Of a stretch of 64,000 nt of DNA, positions 32,601-40,329 are shown piece after piece. The notes under the pieces were generated by a model. It did no database searches. It was not told the DNA's origin and saw nothing but the letters and a program-made list of their open reading frames with translations. A program made the position numbers and the translations under genes. Positions within the stretch are counted from its first letter, which is position 1. Every line of letters starts with the position of its first letter. This DNA is from Pohlia nutans (Eukaryota > Streptophyta > Bryopsida > Bryales > Mniaceae), in contig CM040087.1 in the NCBI GenBank assembly GCA_022496805.1, positions 31,520,253-31,584,252 of the forward strand. The letters are read 5' to 3'.

Positions 32601-32709
32601 CGTATAAATACTGTATAAATACTGTATAGTATGTAGTATAAAGTATGTAGATTCTAATACTATATAGTATAAAAAGTACTATGTATTCTATCTTGTGGTC
32701 TTTTTTCAA
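26692..32709 (-). CDS. LINE ORF2 main part: leader, 2A motif, APE endonuclease, reverse transcriptase
   Basis: The frame has 2005 codons. Residues 1-85 are Tyr/Ile-rich, about 86-150 are a Thr-Asn dipeptide repeat, and about 150-240 are basic. A 2A motif GDIESNPGP ends at residue 255. The APE-type endonuclease (about 468-720) shows FITWNASS, IQETK, CGDFNRD and NSDHSPV. The reverse transcriptase (about 1030-1330) shows KTPGPDKIP, LYIDFKNAF, QGDTLSPYLF and AYADDLAA. A Cys/His cluster (CEPKCEEDCPNPC..H) lies near 1610-1625. A segment at about 1890-1970 has FSSP, RDKIFGSQG and YAHPND in the order seen around the NPPF site of PCIF1-type m6A methyltransferases, but the catalytic Asn-Pro-Pro is not kept. 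The frame starts at TTG and the first ATG is codon 61, so translation probably depends on ORF1 (see the overlap entry). Confidence 0.93.
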   Translation of the reverse strand: MKKDHKIEYIVLFILYSIRIYILYTTYYTVFIQYLYDIVSNILQYRNTKYIYIPSWYTYTMILYIIYKKVYSNTKKYIYAYTILLSTNTNTNTNTNINTNTNTKTDTNTNTNTNTNTNTNTNTNTNINTNTNINTNTNTNTNTRTEINTNTKTIINTNTKPNTNTKPKTNTKNKNKSNNHDKINKNNQHAKYIIHKTKRRNRKPNKNKTKQNKWTRPNDLVQNRQINKAQKTPLKRNFEHQLLILCGDIESNPGPMPDLLKTHPPTHKRRAKTYFIPSTIKLQPEYQHLAEQFASILKRTHPNHAEASNDYPHISNYIHQNQHHLSPRILYALIVTISPSKETCDQLLIQIPNPDWTTLLLEKISLLQNPPERHILTTHPYTEFTNKNQNIINPPNTIHKEIYTFIHQHNGPITLQNIINKFPFLPINLLEETLKIYEPLQEYTHPPPLPDIPIVQLQEIRTTNHNTRFITWNASSLNMALPNLQELINTPDEPAIITIQETKITATKSTKYIQNLFPKYKLIFNNTHALTKCMQQRMPYVPARGGLLTIIHQKYAYPGNITKIPSPKEISPYLQITKIDNKPLQTWLIIHMYMPSHVEDTQYIPLIQQTITQQINAHPNTTYILCGDFNRDIALIERKNNTDTTPPQMEDIEWRTFTNNLQLEYIPTNCPYSRQGGQNYNQTSLIDGYYIKTQDNTSYTSTTDNDHNLNSDHSPVTLHIPPNVLLARPIPITNKTTRILNPIPQENMEKFKIEYFEENALQINELVTVLSNDQLTDVQWQTSCSKLDHLIQKISDKIQETYSAPPLPTLTNRTSQQGGFLPRKLQKSWKKHLSTYHLIRKTIYTTKNIHNWQTHPIIEELKTHTNVNIPPLPTQEHDQIEWIQSLVEIAKIAKTQARKITTKFTQSCIKKAIQKYRQLYDKSPKKINKKVFKNQETPPLDCIVDRNNNILTSPEDIANEIHIQQSISNRPTVPTCYYQPEHEIQCTCGVRQYPWHDLDGFVIEKRGHPQTPLYKYFDKETYEMCLKNLSNNKTPGPDKIPNSILKNMPENFQKLLFLFFTHCYKQKQIPTSWKISLTILLYKKGNPAQLPNHRPIALANTIYKLFTSTLTYILSAYGEKYQILHDSQEGFRAERSTARQLQLLIAALEDAKFKNQDIYLLYIDFKNAFGSLDHPRLLTIMKDLGYPEDAIMLVGNIYSHSNTIFTGEHFGKTKPIPIQRGTIQGDTLSPYLFIIFLEPLLRWLQRGNNGYKFGTSEIQISSAAYADDLAAISNNTKALQIQLNKIDKFCEWAGMDLGITKCAVTGCPNKSKMPPNKFKTHIINQKINYRDQTLPVLHQNEPYVYLGIQLVPSLKWKLQTHITTTKIIDQCTQLSKCPATIKQRISMVDTVIRAGIAYSFYAVPYSLPTIKKLDKKIIAIQKTICGLPRSTANIITQLPHDLFGLEAFSLKNAYLRCIGEQLRNALNDKGRLGIIYKGLIQHILVKAGGADAIPRIKRQDCITSPITRTLFLLKTEVGIHLKSTEENFQLDMTELEKEWRSAVTNDLPLLDPKLSIKLLYKLMAHKIYNINQIILPNSTKLMSPEEFKIYYQNPTKLDKSALNIAEQLFCEPKCEEDCPNPCQIHSPSRTLKDKYKIYNHRILPRTPTNPVQLPQPPQQPAPPQNIKNETIRFPIHTILNHKTITTKDKYKIPKKYNTYLCQWIDSNHTTYNKWLIQRELFPLNLPTVIHHNINLLTNYYTDFKNKHYQNIIKTQFTLEQNRDTRHIPPPTITPYIKTYTSECNPDRDIDTNKYTIQAQNDKTHIYNDIGKYITTIPTTRLKWLWQQYNNNKHNNHRLIPAIQSFETEVVWLYQRYEHKNHKKNTIKTPHHTIPSSILDTLITTFNITHSYFSSPITCSMKSTQFFSTFARDKIFGSQGTAFQYKWKGIGYAHPNDAETAQQAIHWARLAAKQDPKTVTILAIPDTNWYQNLSPYNGPFPDTHAIIHFAADTVTYVEPTIPLVPN
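31945..31986 (-). other. 2A-type ribosome-skipping motif in ORF2
   Basis: Codons 242-255 read LLILCGDIESNPGP and are followed by Met-Pro. This fits the D-[VI]-E-x-N-P-G-P consensus, including the hydrophobic residues and Gly before the Asp. At such sites the ribosome releases the upstream chain at the Gly-Pro junction and continues, so the downstream polyprotein would begin with this Pro. Comparable motifs are known at the N-terminus of ORF2 in trypanosome and animal LINEs. Activity here is predicted. Confidence 0.88.
32216..32452 (-). repeat. period-6 coding microsatellite (Asn-Thr repeat)
   Basis: On the plus strand it reads TATTGGTATTTG and variants, with periods of 6 and 12. On the minus strand it encodes alternating Thr and Asn in the ORF2 frame. 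Since the unit is a multiple of 3, length changes preserve the ORF. Confidence 0.85.
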
Positions 32710-32748
32710 TCCACATTTTTTGAGTATTCTATGGTGGGGCGTGAAGCA
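32706..32748 (-). promoter_or_regulatory. ORF1/ORF2 overlap with A_AAA_AAT slip heptamer
   Basis: ORF1 ends TCA AAA AAT GTG GAT TGA. ORF2 lies in the -1 frame, opens just after a TAG at 32751-32749, and has no ATG in the overlap. The heptamer A_AAA_AAT fits the X_XXY_YYZ rule for -1 frameshifting and sits four codons before the ORF1 stop. Reinitiation at the TTG that overlaps the stop (TTGA) is the alternative. A stimulatory structure was not identified in the AT-rich sequence that follows. Confidence 0.55.
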
Positions 32749-35405
32749 CTACCTTTGATATCTCCAAGGCCTTGAATTGCTAACATAATGTTCTTGTGCA
32801 CGGCATCAATCTTCGCTTGTAGTTCGTTGTGTTTGGCGTCGTTGACAATTTTTTCTTCATTCAATTTCTTCTCCATGGACACCTCCAAGTCTTTTCTCAT
32901 TTTCTTGTTCTCCTCCCTCAAGGTTTTGTTGTTTTCCTCCAATATTTTTTTCAAATCCTCTTTGGTTATAGAAAGGTTAGAGGAGACAAGGGTGGTAATG
33001 GTATTTACCAAGGCCGTGTTGATATCGTTGAAGCCCCAAGCTTCAACTTGCTCTTTTGTTGGAGGCTCCGTCCCTTCAAGACTTCTTCTATGTGGAGAAA
33101 AGTCCACGTATTGCCCTCCTATAATATGCGTTTTGTTCAAGAAGGAACGGTACACAATGGGGTTTGTGCAACAAACATTAGCACTCCCATTGTGCATCTT
33201 TCCCAACTCTCTATGAAACCATATAGAGACGATGTTTTTGTTCTCCATTGTGTTAGTGATAGCTTCGGCGGTGTCTACCACCGTTTTCAAGATAGGAAGG
33301 TTAGTGAGTGTAAGGGTTAAAGCATCCTTTTTAGCCCTAGCCTCGGGCGTGATGCGAGGAGCTTGACTAATCTTTTTTTGTGGCATTATCACCTCATGAT
33401 TAGCGGCCACGTGGTGCATTCTTATCTTTTTCGCTTGCTTAGGCGTGGGAGCCATTAAGTAAGCGTGACTTTCAAGAGTGCGCTTTTGCACATCCACAAT
33501 CTCAAAATCATGTGTTTTGAGAAAGCTATTTCTCAAAACATCATGAAAGAGAGAGCAAGCGGTGACATACATTAAATTGTCACTCCTAATCTTAATAGAG
33601 AGGTTAGCGTGTTTAGAAACACTATGGTAACTTTTACAAACCTTTCCTAGCACATTTTTGGAGCAAACGGTTTTAGAGCGCTCATCAACAATGTCTAATG
33701 TGAGGATAAAAGGGCGCAGTCCCTTAAGTAGCCCGATTCCATCCGTTTCGGGGTTAAGGAGATGGAGTTTAACAACTCCATTCCACACACTTCTAATGCC
33801 ACCACTTTTGGCACTAAAGCACAATATCGCTATTGGGTCAATGACGTTAATGCCCAAGGGGATATTCATTTTGGTGAGTCTATTAGTGATTAGTGTCTTA
33901 GCGGTGTCATAAAGGATGGGGCATTCCATATACACTTCAAAGTGTATTTCAACATGGAAATCAAATGATAACCCGGTGATTTGGTCAACCGGGGTCTCAA
34001 AAGGAAGTTGTGTAAGATTAATGTGTTGCCCTAAAATGCCATCATCTCTAGCGGTGGGATAGAGAATTTGGGGTGTTCGTGGGAAAGCCACGGTAGCATC
34101 CCAAACCTCTACCGCTTCCTCTTCGGTCATGCCTCTAGTCACCATATCTTCAATGGTTTCGTCCATAAAAATTATGTCTTCTTCCCTCTCCCGGCTTAGA
34201 TTTTCCATATGCTTGAAGCCCATCCAAAATAATGGATTGCGTGGGCCTATAGCAATGTTAGTGTGATTAGGCTTAGAGTTAAGAGACTCAATTTCATTGG
34301 GGGGGTCGAATTCTAGCTGATCAGAGTCTGCTGGCTCACCTCTGCCCTCTGAGAACTTCTGTTTGTCTTTGTTATTCTTCTCGTGGGCTGAGGCATCGTT
34401 TCTGCTGTTGTTTCGTCCTCGCTCGCCGCTGCGTCCATGCTCGCCGTTGCGTCCTCGCTCGTCGTTGCGACCTCGCTCGCTACTGCGTCCTCGCTCGTTA
34501 CTGGGGTTCATCTTGTCCCTGTTGTCTTCTTCGATAGTACTGCTGCCTCCTCTCGTTACTTCTGTGGTCGCCACTCGTTTGCCTGGGTCTTCTCTTCGGC
34601 GGCCGATGTTGGTCTTTTCGTGGCTAACTGCAGCTCCTTCGTGGTCGCCGTTGCATGGGTTCACCCGAGCGCCGTTATTGCCGTGGTGCCCTTCGCCATT
34701 GTTCTTGCCTTGGCCAGTGGTTGCTTTCTTTGGGGTTTGTTTGCTTGTGTTGCCGATACGCTCTTCTCCGTTGCTCGTATCTTGCCTGGTTTCGCTCCTC
34801 CCCTGCTCTTTTTCCTTACCTGCTCTCGTTCTGTTGTGCTCCGATGTTTTCTCGTTGCGGCTCCGGTTGTCACTGTTGCCTTCGCCTCTACAGTTAGCGC
34901 TCCTGCTTCTGTTGAGCCGGTCTGTAGTGTCGCTCTCTCTTTGTCTGGTTACGCTCCTGCCTCGTTCTACACGATTCGCCGTTTTCTTCTTGTTGTTGCG
35001 GGCTTCGATTGTGTTGTTGCGGGTGTCGACGGAGTTGCTGCGAGCGTCGACGGACTCACTGCGCTGGGTGTTTTTGATGCCGGACTTCTGCTGCCCAGAC
35101 TCTTTATCGGCCGTCTCCTTGCGACTACATTCTCTCATATACTCTTCTGTGGTTTGGGTACGTATGTCTTCGTTGCTCGTATCTTCATTGTCACTAGTCA
35201 TCATTTCAGTATCTTCCTCTTCGTCGTTGGACTCCACAGCTGTAGCGGCATTATTCTTGTTGTTTTTCCCAATGTTGGCTCTGGCTTGTCTTGCTGCTTT
35301 AGCTTCGAGTAGCTTCATGAGGTGAGCAGATGGGGGGTCCACGGCCATATTTGTAGTTTGTCTGTCTTCTGTGGGACGAATCCAGGTGGTCTGACGAGTT
35401 TCCAT
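32706..35405 (-). CDS. LINE ORF1 protein
   Basis: It is 899 residues long from the ATG at 35405 (METRQTTW...). The first third is highly charged and Asn/Arg/Glu-rich, including an imperfect run of RGRN/ERGRS-type units. The middle (around CPILYDTAKTLITNR) is a globular-looking region I do not recognise. The C-terminus is a Glu/Lys-rich coiled coil (KILEENNKTLREENKKMRK). No CCHC knuckles are visible. By analogy with other LINEs it would bind the RNA and multimerise, but that is inference. The same frame stays open for 403 more codons upstream, so a longer form beginning at 36614 cannot be excluded. Confidence 0.8.
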   Translation of the reverse strand: METRQTTWIRPTEDRQTTNMAVDPPSAHLMKLLEAKAARQARANIGKNNKNNAATAVESNDEEEDTEMMTSDNEDTSNEDIRTQTTEEYMRECSRKETADKESGQQKSGIKNTQRSESVDARSNSVDTRNNTIEARNNKKKTANRVERGRSVTRQRESDTTDRLNRSRSANCRGEGNSDNRSRNEKTSEHNRTRAGKEKEQGRSETRQDTSNGEERIGNTSKQTPKKATTGQGKNNGEGHHGNNGARVNPCNGDHEGAAVSHEKTNIGRRREDPGKRVATTEVTRGGSSTIEEDNRDKMNPSNERGRSSERGRNDERGRNGEHGRSGERGRNNSRNDASAHEKNNKDKQKFSEGRGEPADSDQLEFDPPNEIESLNSKPNHTNIAIGPRNPLFWMGFKHMENLSREREEDIIFMDETIEDMVTRGMTEEEAVEVWDATVAFPRTPQILYPTARDDGILGQHINLTQLPFETPVDQITGLSFDFHVEIHFEVYMECPILYDTAKTLITNRLTKMNIPLGINVIDPIAILCFSAKSGGIRSVWNGVVKLHLLNPETDGIGLLKGLRPFILTLDIVDERSKTVCSKNVLGKVCKSYHSVSKHANLSIKIRSDNLMYVTACSLFHDVLRNSFLKTHDFEIVDVQKRTLESHAYLMAPTPKQAKKIRMHHVAANHEVIMPQKKISQAPRITPEARAKKDALTLTLTNLPILKTVVDTAEAITNTMENKNIVSIWFHRELGKMHNGSANVCCTNPIVYRSFLNKTHIIGGQYVDFSPHRRSLEGTEPPTKEQVEAWGFNDINTALVNTITTLVSSNLSITKEDLKKILEENNKTLREENKKMRKDLEVSMEKKLNEEKIVNDAKHNELQAKIDAVHKNIMLAIQGLGDIKGSASRPTIEYSKNVD

Positions 35406-37011
35406 AGGAGTGCCTGTAAAAAAGTTCCGAAAGAGAGCCCTAGGGCAGCAAAGAGAAGTGCTAATAAAGGCAGCTTTGCTAAGGTTAGTTAGTGAAGTTA
35501 AGGAATAGAACAGAGAAGGGAGGACAAGGGGAATATTGTACCTTGGGATAAGCGGGGGAGTGCAAAGAAAATAATAGAAGTGCGAATTAGGGTTGCGTGA
35601 CTTACCTGATTGATGCAGTCTCTGCGGTTTGGGGGTATGCCTCTGGATCACGTGGTTGATGCTGGCAAGTTGATGATAGGAACTCGGGTATGGAATTTTC
35701 CAGACCAGAAAGTGAAGAACTATGAGGTTTTGGTAAGAGTGCTTACCTGATTTGTGTTGGTGGTGCAGATTCAGGCTGCTGGTCGGTGCTGGGTGTCTTT
35801 GCGGCAGGTTGCTTGCTGCTGGCTTGACCCAGTATCTGCGGTTGGTGAGGCAGGTTATCACTCCTCTAGCTGCTGGTACTGCTTCAACTGTTGTTGTTGG
35901 AGCTACTGTCACTTGGATCTGGCTCGTTACGTTGCTGATGTGGTGACGATCTTGAGGATTCGGAGTTGGGTCACTCATAAGTAGAGGCTGCACCAAGAGA
36001 GTCTGATCGGTTCTGGTGTGTTGCTTCAAGGGCGGTACTGCAGCGCTGATTTTTGATGTTGCGATCTCTGCCTTGGCTGGATCCGTTTGGGCGAGTGGGG
36101 TTGTTTGCGCAATGAGGTCTACTACAAACTTGGCTGAGTTTGGTTTGTTGCGCGCGTGTTGCACCGCTGTTGATTCTGGCAGCTGTGTTGGTGACGAAGT
36201 TGGCGTTGCTGCACTGCGTTGACGAGGATGGAGCTGCTGCGCTGCGTTGGCGACGAGGATCTGCTTCGCTGCGTTGGAGCTGCTGCAGCTGCGTGATTGA
36301 CGGAATCTGGGGGTTGCGAGTGTAGCTCGCTGATGCAGGGCTGTTGATGTAGTGCGGATGCAGGGCGCCTGGCTGCTGATGTAGTGCTGGCTGCAGTCTT
36401 TGTGCTTGCGGCACTTGGCAATTCTCACACTGTAGTAAGGCAGGGGGTACCACTCAAGGTGGGAGAGGGGATCTAGCAGGGAATTCGATCTGCTGAGAGG
36501 ATTAGATCTAGGAAGCAGGGAATGAACAATAATCAAAGAGTTGGTAAGATCTAAGCAAAGAACAGAATGCAAAAGCACGGGTGAGAGATTATCTGTGATT
36601 TTTGTAGTGATCATAGGTGAGTTACATCACTACAGTTTGAGGCAGACAATCCGTAAGTGCGCTCAAAAGGTTGTTTGAGTGAAATCGGAAGAGAGAGAAC
36701 TGGGTGTTCTCTTCCTTCTGTCTTGGCTGAGTTGAACAGATCTTAGGTGATGTCTTGCTGACTGTGAGAAGAGTTGTTACGGTGCGGGGTTCACTCCTAT
36801 CGAATACTCCTCTGCTCGTCTGCAAAAACCAGATCTAGATCTAGGAACCACTCGCAAGAAAATCAAGCTGCTACGATGCGGTGATCACTCCTAGCGCAAC
36901 AAGCTTGAACGATCTAACTAACCCTCTCTTGATGCATTACGGATCGATGCCCTCACTGCGCTTTAGCTCCGCCTCATCTCTCCGGGCTCATGGAACATGA
37001 ACAAGAGAATC
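35406..37011 (-). other. LINE 5' leader
   Basis: The sequence from the 5' TSD to the chosen ORF1 start. It is relatively GC-rich, with GCAGCAGCTCCAACGCAGCG-type imperfect repeats at about 36190-36300 (minus strand). The ORF1 frame is open from 36614. It should contain the internal promoter, but no defined motif was identified. Confidence 0.5.
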
Positions 37012-37022
37012 GATAATATTCA
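37012..37022. repeat. LINE target-site duplication, 5' side
   Basis: GATAATATTCA, identical to 24439-24449. Confidence 0.93.
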
Positions 37023-37080
37023 CTAAGAACACAGGCGTAAGGCCAAGTGTGAACATACCTTAAGTTCATAACATTCTTAA

Positions 37081-37562
37081 CTCCTATCACCGGTTGGCCC
37101 TTGGCCTGGCTCGCGACATGCTTCTTCGAGGGCTCGTGAAATTTACTGCGGCTCGCCAAATCCGTTGTCCCTCGCCCATACCCGCTGAATGAGGCCGCGA
37201 CAGGCTGTGGCCGACTCCCTCGGCCGGAATCTTCGATGATAGCTCGACAGGACCTGCCCCGCATCGCCGACGACTCCACCACGTCCCGGTAGCACCGCCA
37301 ACCCACGCCCACGCCCTGCCATTGCAAAAAACACCAAAATCTAATCCACAAACGAAAATAGGCAAAAATCTGCCTTGCGATTCTCCGTTAAAAGGGCACG
37401 CTCGATACTTGAGAGACTCTGGAATTTGGCAAGCGGAAGCTCGAATTTGAAGAGGCCGCGACAGCACGGGCCGTTCGGCGCGCCGCGGTGAGGGACTCCA
37501 GCTAGCCTGGGCCCGCCAAAGCACTTCACGGCCACACCAAAGGCCAACCGGTGAGGATGCTC
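37081..37562. repeat. PIF/Harbinger-like MITE, GC-rich
   Basis: The left arm TCACCGGTTGGCCCTTGG pairs with the right arm CCAAAGGCCAACCGGTGAGG. The right end GATGCTC is beside TAA at 37563-37565 and the left flank has TAA at 37078-37080. The outermost bases of the left end have diverged. The antisense frames of up to 145 residues over it are not genes. Confidence 0.6.
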
Positions 37563-37565
37563 TAA

Positions 37566-38096
37566 GTGATCAAACGACTTTTATGGTCGCTGTCTTTTTT
37601 TTACGGGCTGCCCAAGATAATAAAATTATTACTATACAAAATAAATAAACAATTCCGAGAGGCAATCAAGTTTATTTTCCAATTCAATTTGAATCATGTC
37701 AATTCGAGTTAAACTCTGCTAAGAAGAATTTTTTTAAGACAAAGATCTCAATATTGTCATAGTGTTATAAATTTTACTATTAGGAGAAACTAATGATGTT
37801 CTCTCCTTTCAAATTTTCAAAAATAAATAAATAAAATAGAATGTTTATTTTTAACCAATCATACCAAAATCCAAAATTTAAAAATAAATTTTGTAATTTT
37901 GGTGAATATTAAATGGTAACAACTTCTAAATTCATTAAATGAGTATTTAAAACATTTTTGGAAAGTTAGATTGTACGGATAGTTACTAAACATCATGCTT
38001 CTCAATTATTATTTTTAGACCAAACTTCATCAAAGTTGCACAAGTGACATTTAATAACACATCTAGGTTTGCCCTTACCTCTTTTGTCATTTAGGA
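37566..38096. repeat. piggyBac-like MITE, 540-bp family, 5' end lost
   Basis: It matches 5815-6354 from GTGATCAAACGAC to the end TTTGTCATTTAGGA, followed by TTAA at 38097-38100. The left terminus is replaced by the end of the neighbouring MITE. Confidence 0.65.
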
Positions 38097-38206
38097 TTAA
38101 GTAGTAGGGTATAGGGTATAATTGCACTGCCTACTATTTGATTGGATTTTTACTAATATAGTAACTTTTCTTGAAATATCTATGGAGTGAAAAATGACAC
38201 TTGCCA

Positions 38207-38298
38207 GATAGATAGAAACTCCGGTCCTCTTTCGAAGGCCGGCGTGAATAAAGTGTCCGATCGTAATGCCAATAACCTTCTGCTCACCAAACATAAGG
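38207..38298 (-). repeat. LINE 3'-tail copy F
   Basis: GATAGATAGAAACTCCGGTC, then GGCCGGCGTGAATAAAGTG and TGCTCACCAAACATAAGG: an inverted LINE-terminus copy. Confidence 0.8.
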
Positions 38299-38749
38299 TT
38301 ATATTAAACTCACAACTGCTACCGGGAGGACTTTCTCTCACGGCAAACGAGGAAAAATTGATTGTAATATACTATATATGGTATACCATATACAATGTAT
38401 GATAGTTTGTTTTGTATGTTACGTTGAGATCTCCAAGACTGTAGAACTGCCAATCACATTCTTAGTATTGTCGGGAAACTATACACGAGAAAGGATGCAC
38501 CGAAGTCGTTACGTTGCTTTCAGACTTGAGGTGTGGAAATTATGATATTTTAATCAAAATTCGTTATCGTCATTAAATTAAATTATGGATAATTATTCTT
38601 CAAATAAATTAAAAGTGGTACATTAGTATCAATAATAAAAGATATATTAGTTTTTCGAGTTTTGCAAAAACAAAAACATTGTTAGCCACAGAGAACAATG
38701 GATGTAAAGCAGCAGCAGGATGAATGAAGCTTCTGGAATCAGGACGCCC
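38299..38749. other. spacer upstream of the FAM32A gene
   Basis: AT-rich, with a TATATGGTATACCATATA palindrome at about 38373-38390. No gene seen. Confidence 0.5.
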
Positions 38750-38872
38750 GCGGTCTTAGGTCCCACCGAGAACCCGCGCCCATAGGGCCCAACGTCCTTG
38801 AAGTATTTCCCCTCCCCCGGTCTGCTTGTGTTTTTGCGAGCTTCATCGTCGTCGCCGCTGCTCCGATCTACG
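38750..38872 (+). promoter_or_regulatory. FAM32A core promoter and 5' UTR exon
   Basis: A GC-rich stretch holds TAGGGCCCAAC at about 38778-38788, similar to the TCP/site II (GGGCCCA) boxes of plant housekeeping genes. The UTR exon would end at 38872 (GATCTACG|GTACGT). The transcription start was not fixed. Confidence 0.45.
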
Positions 38873-39049
38873 GTACGTTTGCACTCTTTCCCTTTACATT
38901 CCTCTTTGCTTGTGGCGTGTATCGTATACCAGTTTCATTCCTTTTTTTTTGGGAAGGAACGCTCCATTTAGGGTTTTAAGTGTCGGCCTGTATGTTCTAG
39001 TTTCTAGTCTCCAAGGAGCGGTGTTAGAATTCCAGAGTTTTGATAACAA

Positions 39050-39830
39050 TCGCGGTGGTTTAGGATTGACGAGAATGAGGCATTTTGGCTTTAGTTTTTA
39101 GCCGAATGCCCTTTACTCCCGTTTTTCAATTATCACAAGGGTTTGACGTGCGAGAGGGTTTTAGGGTTTCGCTAGCTCTTGGTACATCGTTTTACAATAC
39201 TGATTACTGGTAGGGTCGATACGTTTACGGGGCTCAGGATGGCTGTCCAGATGTTGCCCTAATGTGGAAGTTAGTACTCAAGGAAAGAATTTTAGGGTTT
39301 TTCTAATGTGCGCGGTGGTTTGAGATTGACGAGGATTTGGTATTTTGTCTTTAGGTTTAAGCTTAACCCCTAAATGCCCTCACCTATTTTGTAAAGGTCA
39401 AATCACTACAATTTGCATACTTGAAATATCACATTGGATGATTTATAATTTTTCATTGATAGTTTTTTTCATTTATAATTTTTCATTTCTCAACAGTGGA
39501 AAAACTTCAAATGAAGTCTACTATCCAATCCCAACAGTCAAAAATGTATCATAACTTAATTTAAACATCTAATGAAAACACCAACTACAATAAAGCTCAA
39601 GCACTTGATTTTTTGGACGTTTGACAAAAATCAAGCATAATATGGTCGATTGGGCACTTAGGGTTAATGTCGTTTATTCAATCATCACAAGAGTTTGATG
39701 TGCGAGAGGAATTTAGGTTTTGGAGTATGTAGCACGGCTAGCTCTTGGTACGGCGTTTTACAATACTGATTACTGGTAGGGTGGGTACATTTGCGAGGCT
39801 GTCCAGACGTCGCCCTAATGTGGAAATTTT
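39050..39830 (+). repeat. tandem duplication in the FAM32A UTR intron
   Basis: A unit of about 262 bp at 39050-39311 is repeated from 39312 to about 39830. Shared stretches include CGCGGTGGTTT, TTTTACAATACTGATTACTG and GTTGCCCTAATGTGG. The second copy is longer because it contains the MITE at 39367-39663. Confidence 0.7.
39367..39663 (-). repeat. piggyBac-like MITE, deleted form, in the FAM32A intron
   Basis: Flanked by TTAA at 39363-39366 and 39664-39667. It matches both ends of the 536-bp family (21934-22469) in inverted orientation and lacks the middle. Confidence 0.8.
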
Positions 39831-40329
39831 TTTAATGGGAGAGGAGGCTTCTTTTCTTTGGTCATATGGGATCCGAGTAGTGTGTTTGTAAGGTCCGTTG
39901 TGTTGTCGTGTTACAGAAGATGTTGAGGGTTATGTAACTTGTGTGAGGAGAGCTTAAATCCCTTGTAATTAATCAAAGCTCGTATCATCTTGGTAACGTT
40001 TTACTCGTTTGTTGTGTCAGTTTGTTCCATATCACAATGTACTACGATTTGAGGTGATGTATTTGGTATGTCGTGGATCTGATGTAAACAATATATGCAA
40101 CCCCGAAAAAAATTACTTAAGGTCGAGGGGTCATGGGTTATAATCAAAATCCCATGGTTTCACCATTGGGGTCCTGATTATGACCCATAATGCTCCTCCC
40201 AATGAAGATTACCTATTACATAACTGTGAGCATGTAGTGTATATGTTGTGTGATGAGATTATTGTGTTTTGGTTTGCCTCAGTAGTGTTCTAAGCCGGTC
40301 TGTGCGATTTGAATCAGGTGGAGTGAACA

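Larger units (their letters stand above)
24450..37011 (-). mobile_element. full-length Dualen/RandI-like LINE, about 12.56 kb
   Basis: A non-LTR retrotransposon bounded by an 11-bp target-site duplication. Transcribed from 37011 toward 24450, it has a 5' leader of about 1.6 kb, ORF1 (35405-32706), ORF2 (frame 32709-24937 with one internal TAA), a 3' UTR of about 490 bp and a simple (ATCT)n end in place of poly(A). It encodes an APE-type endonuclease upstream of the reverse transcriptase. RNase H, a CCHC finger and a PD-(D/E)xK nuclease follow downstream. Two endonucleases in one element is the defining feature of Dualen (RandI clade) of Chlamydomonas; clade placement is by architecture, not phylogeny. 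Apart from one stop there is no disruption over about 10.5 kb of coding sequence, so the insertion is young. It lies in gene-free DNA between MITEs. Confidence 0.93.

Noticed and set aside
34363..35325. 320-codon plus-strand ORF rich in Leu, Ser and Arg (and a 291-codon frame beside it)
   Set aside because: It is the antisense of the charged repeat region of LINE ORF1. It has no domain and no independent signals.
37087..37547. 145-codon minus-strand ORF in GC-rich DNA
   Set aside because: It lies inside a TAA-flanked inverted-repeat element and overlaps other frames, with no domain.
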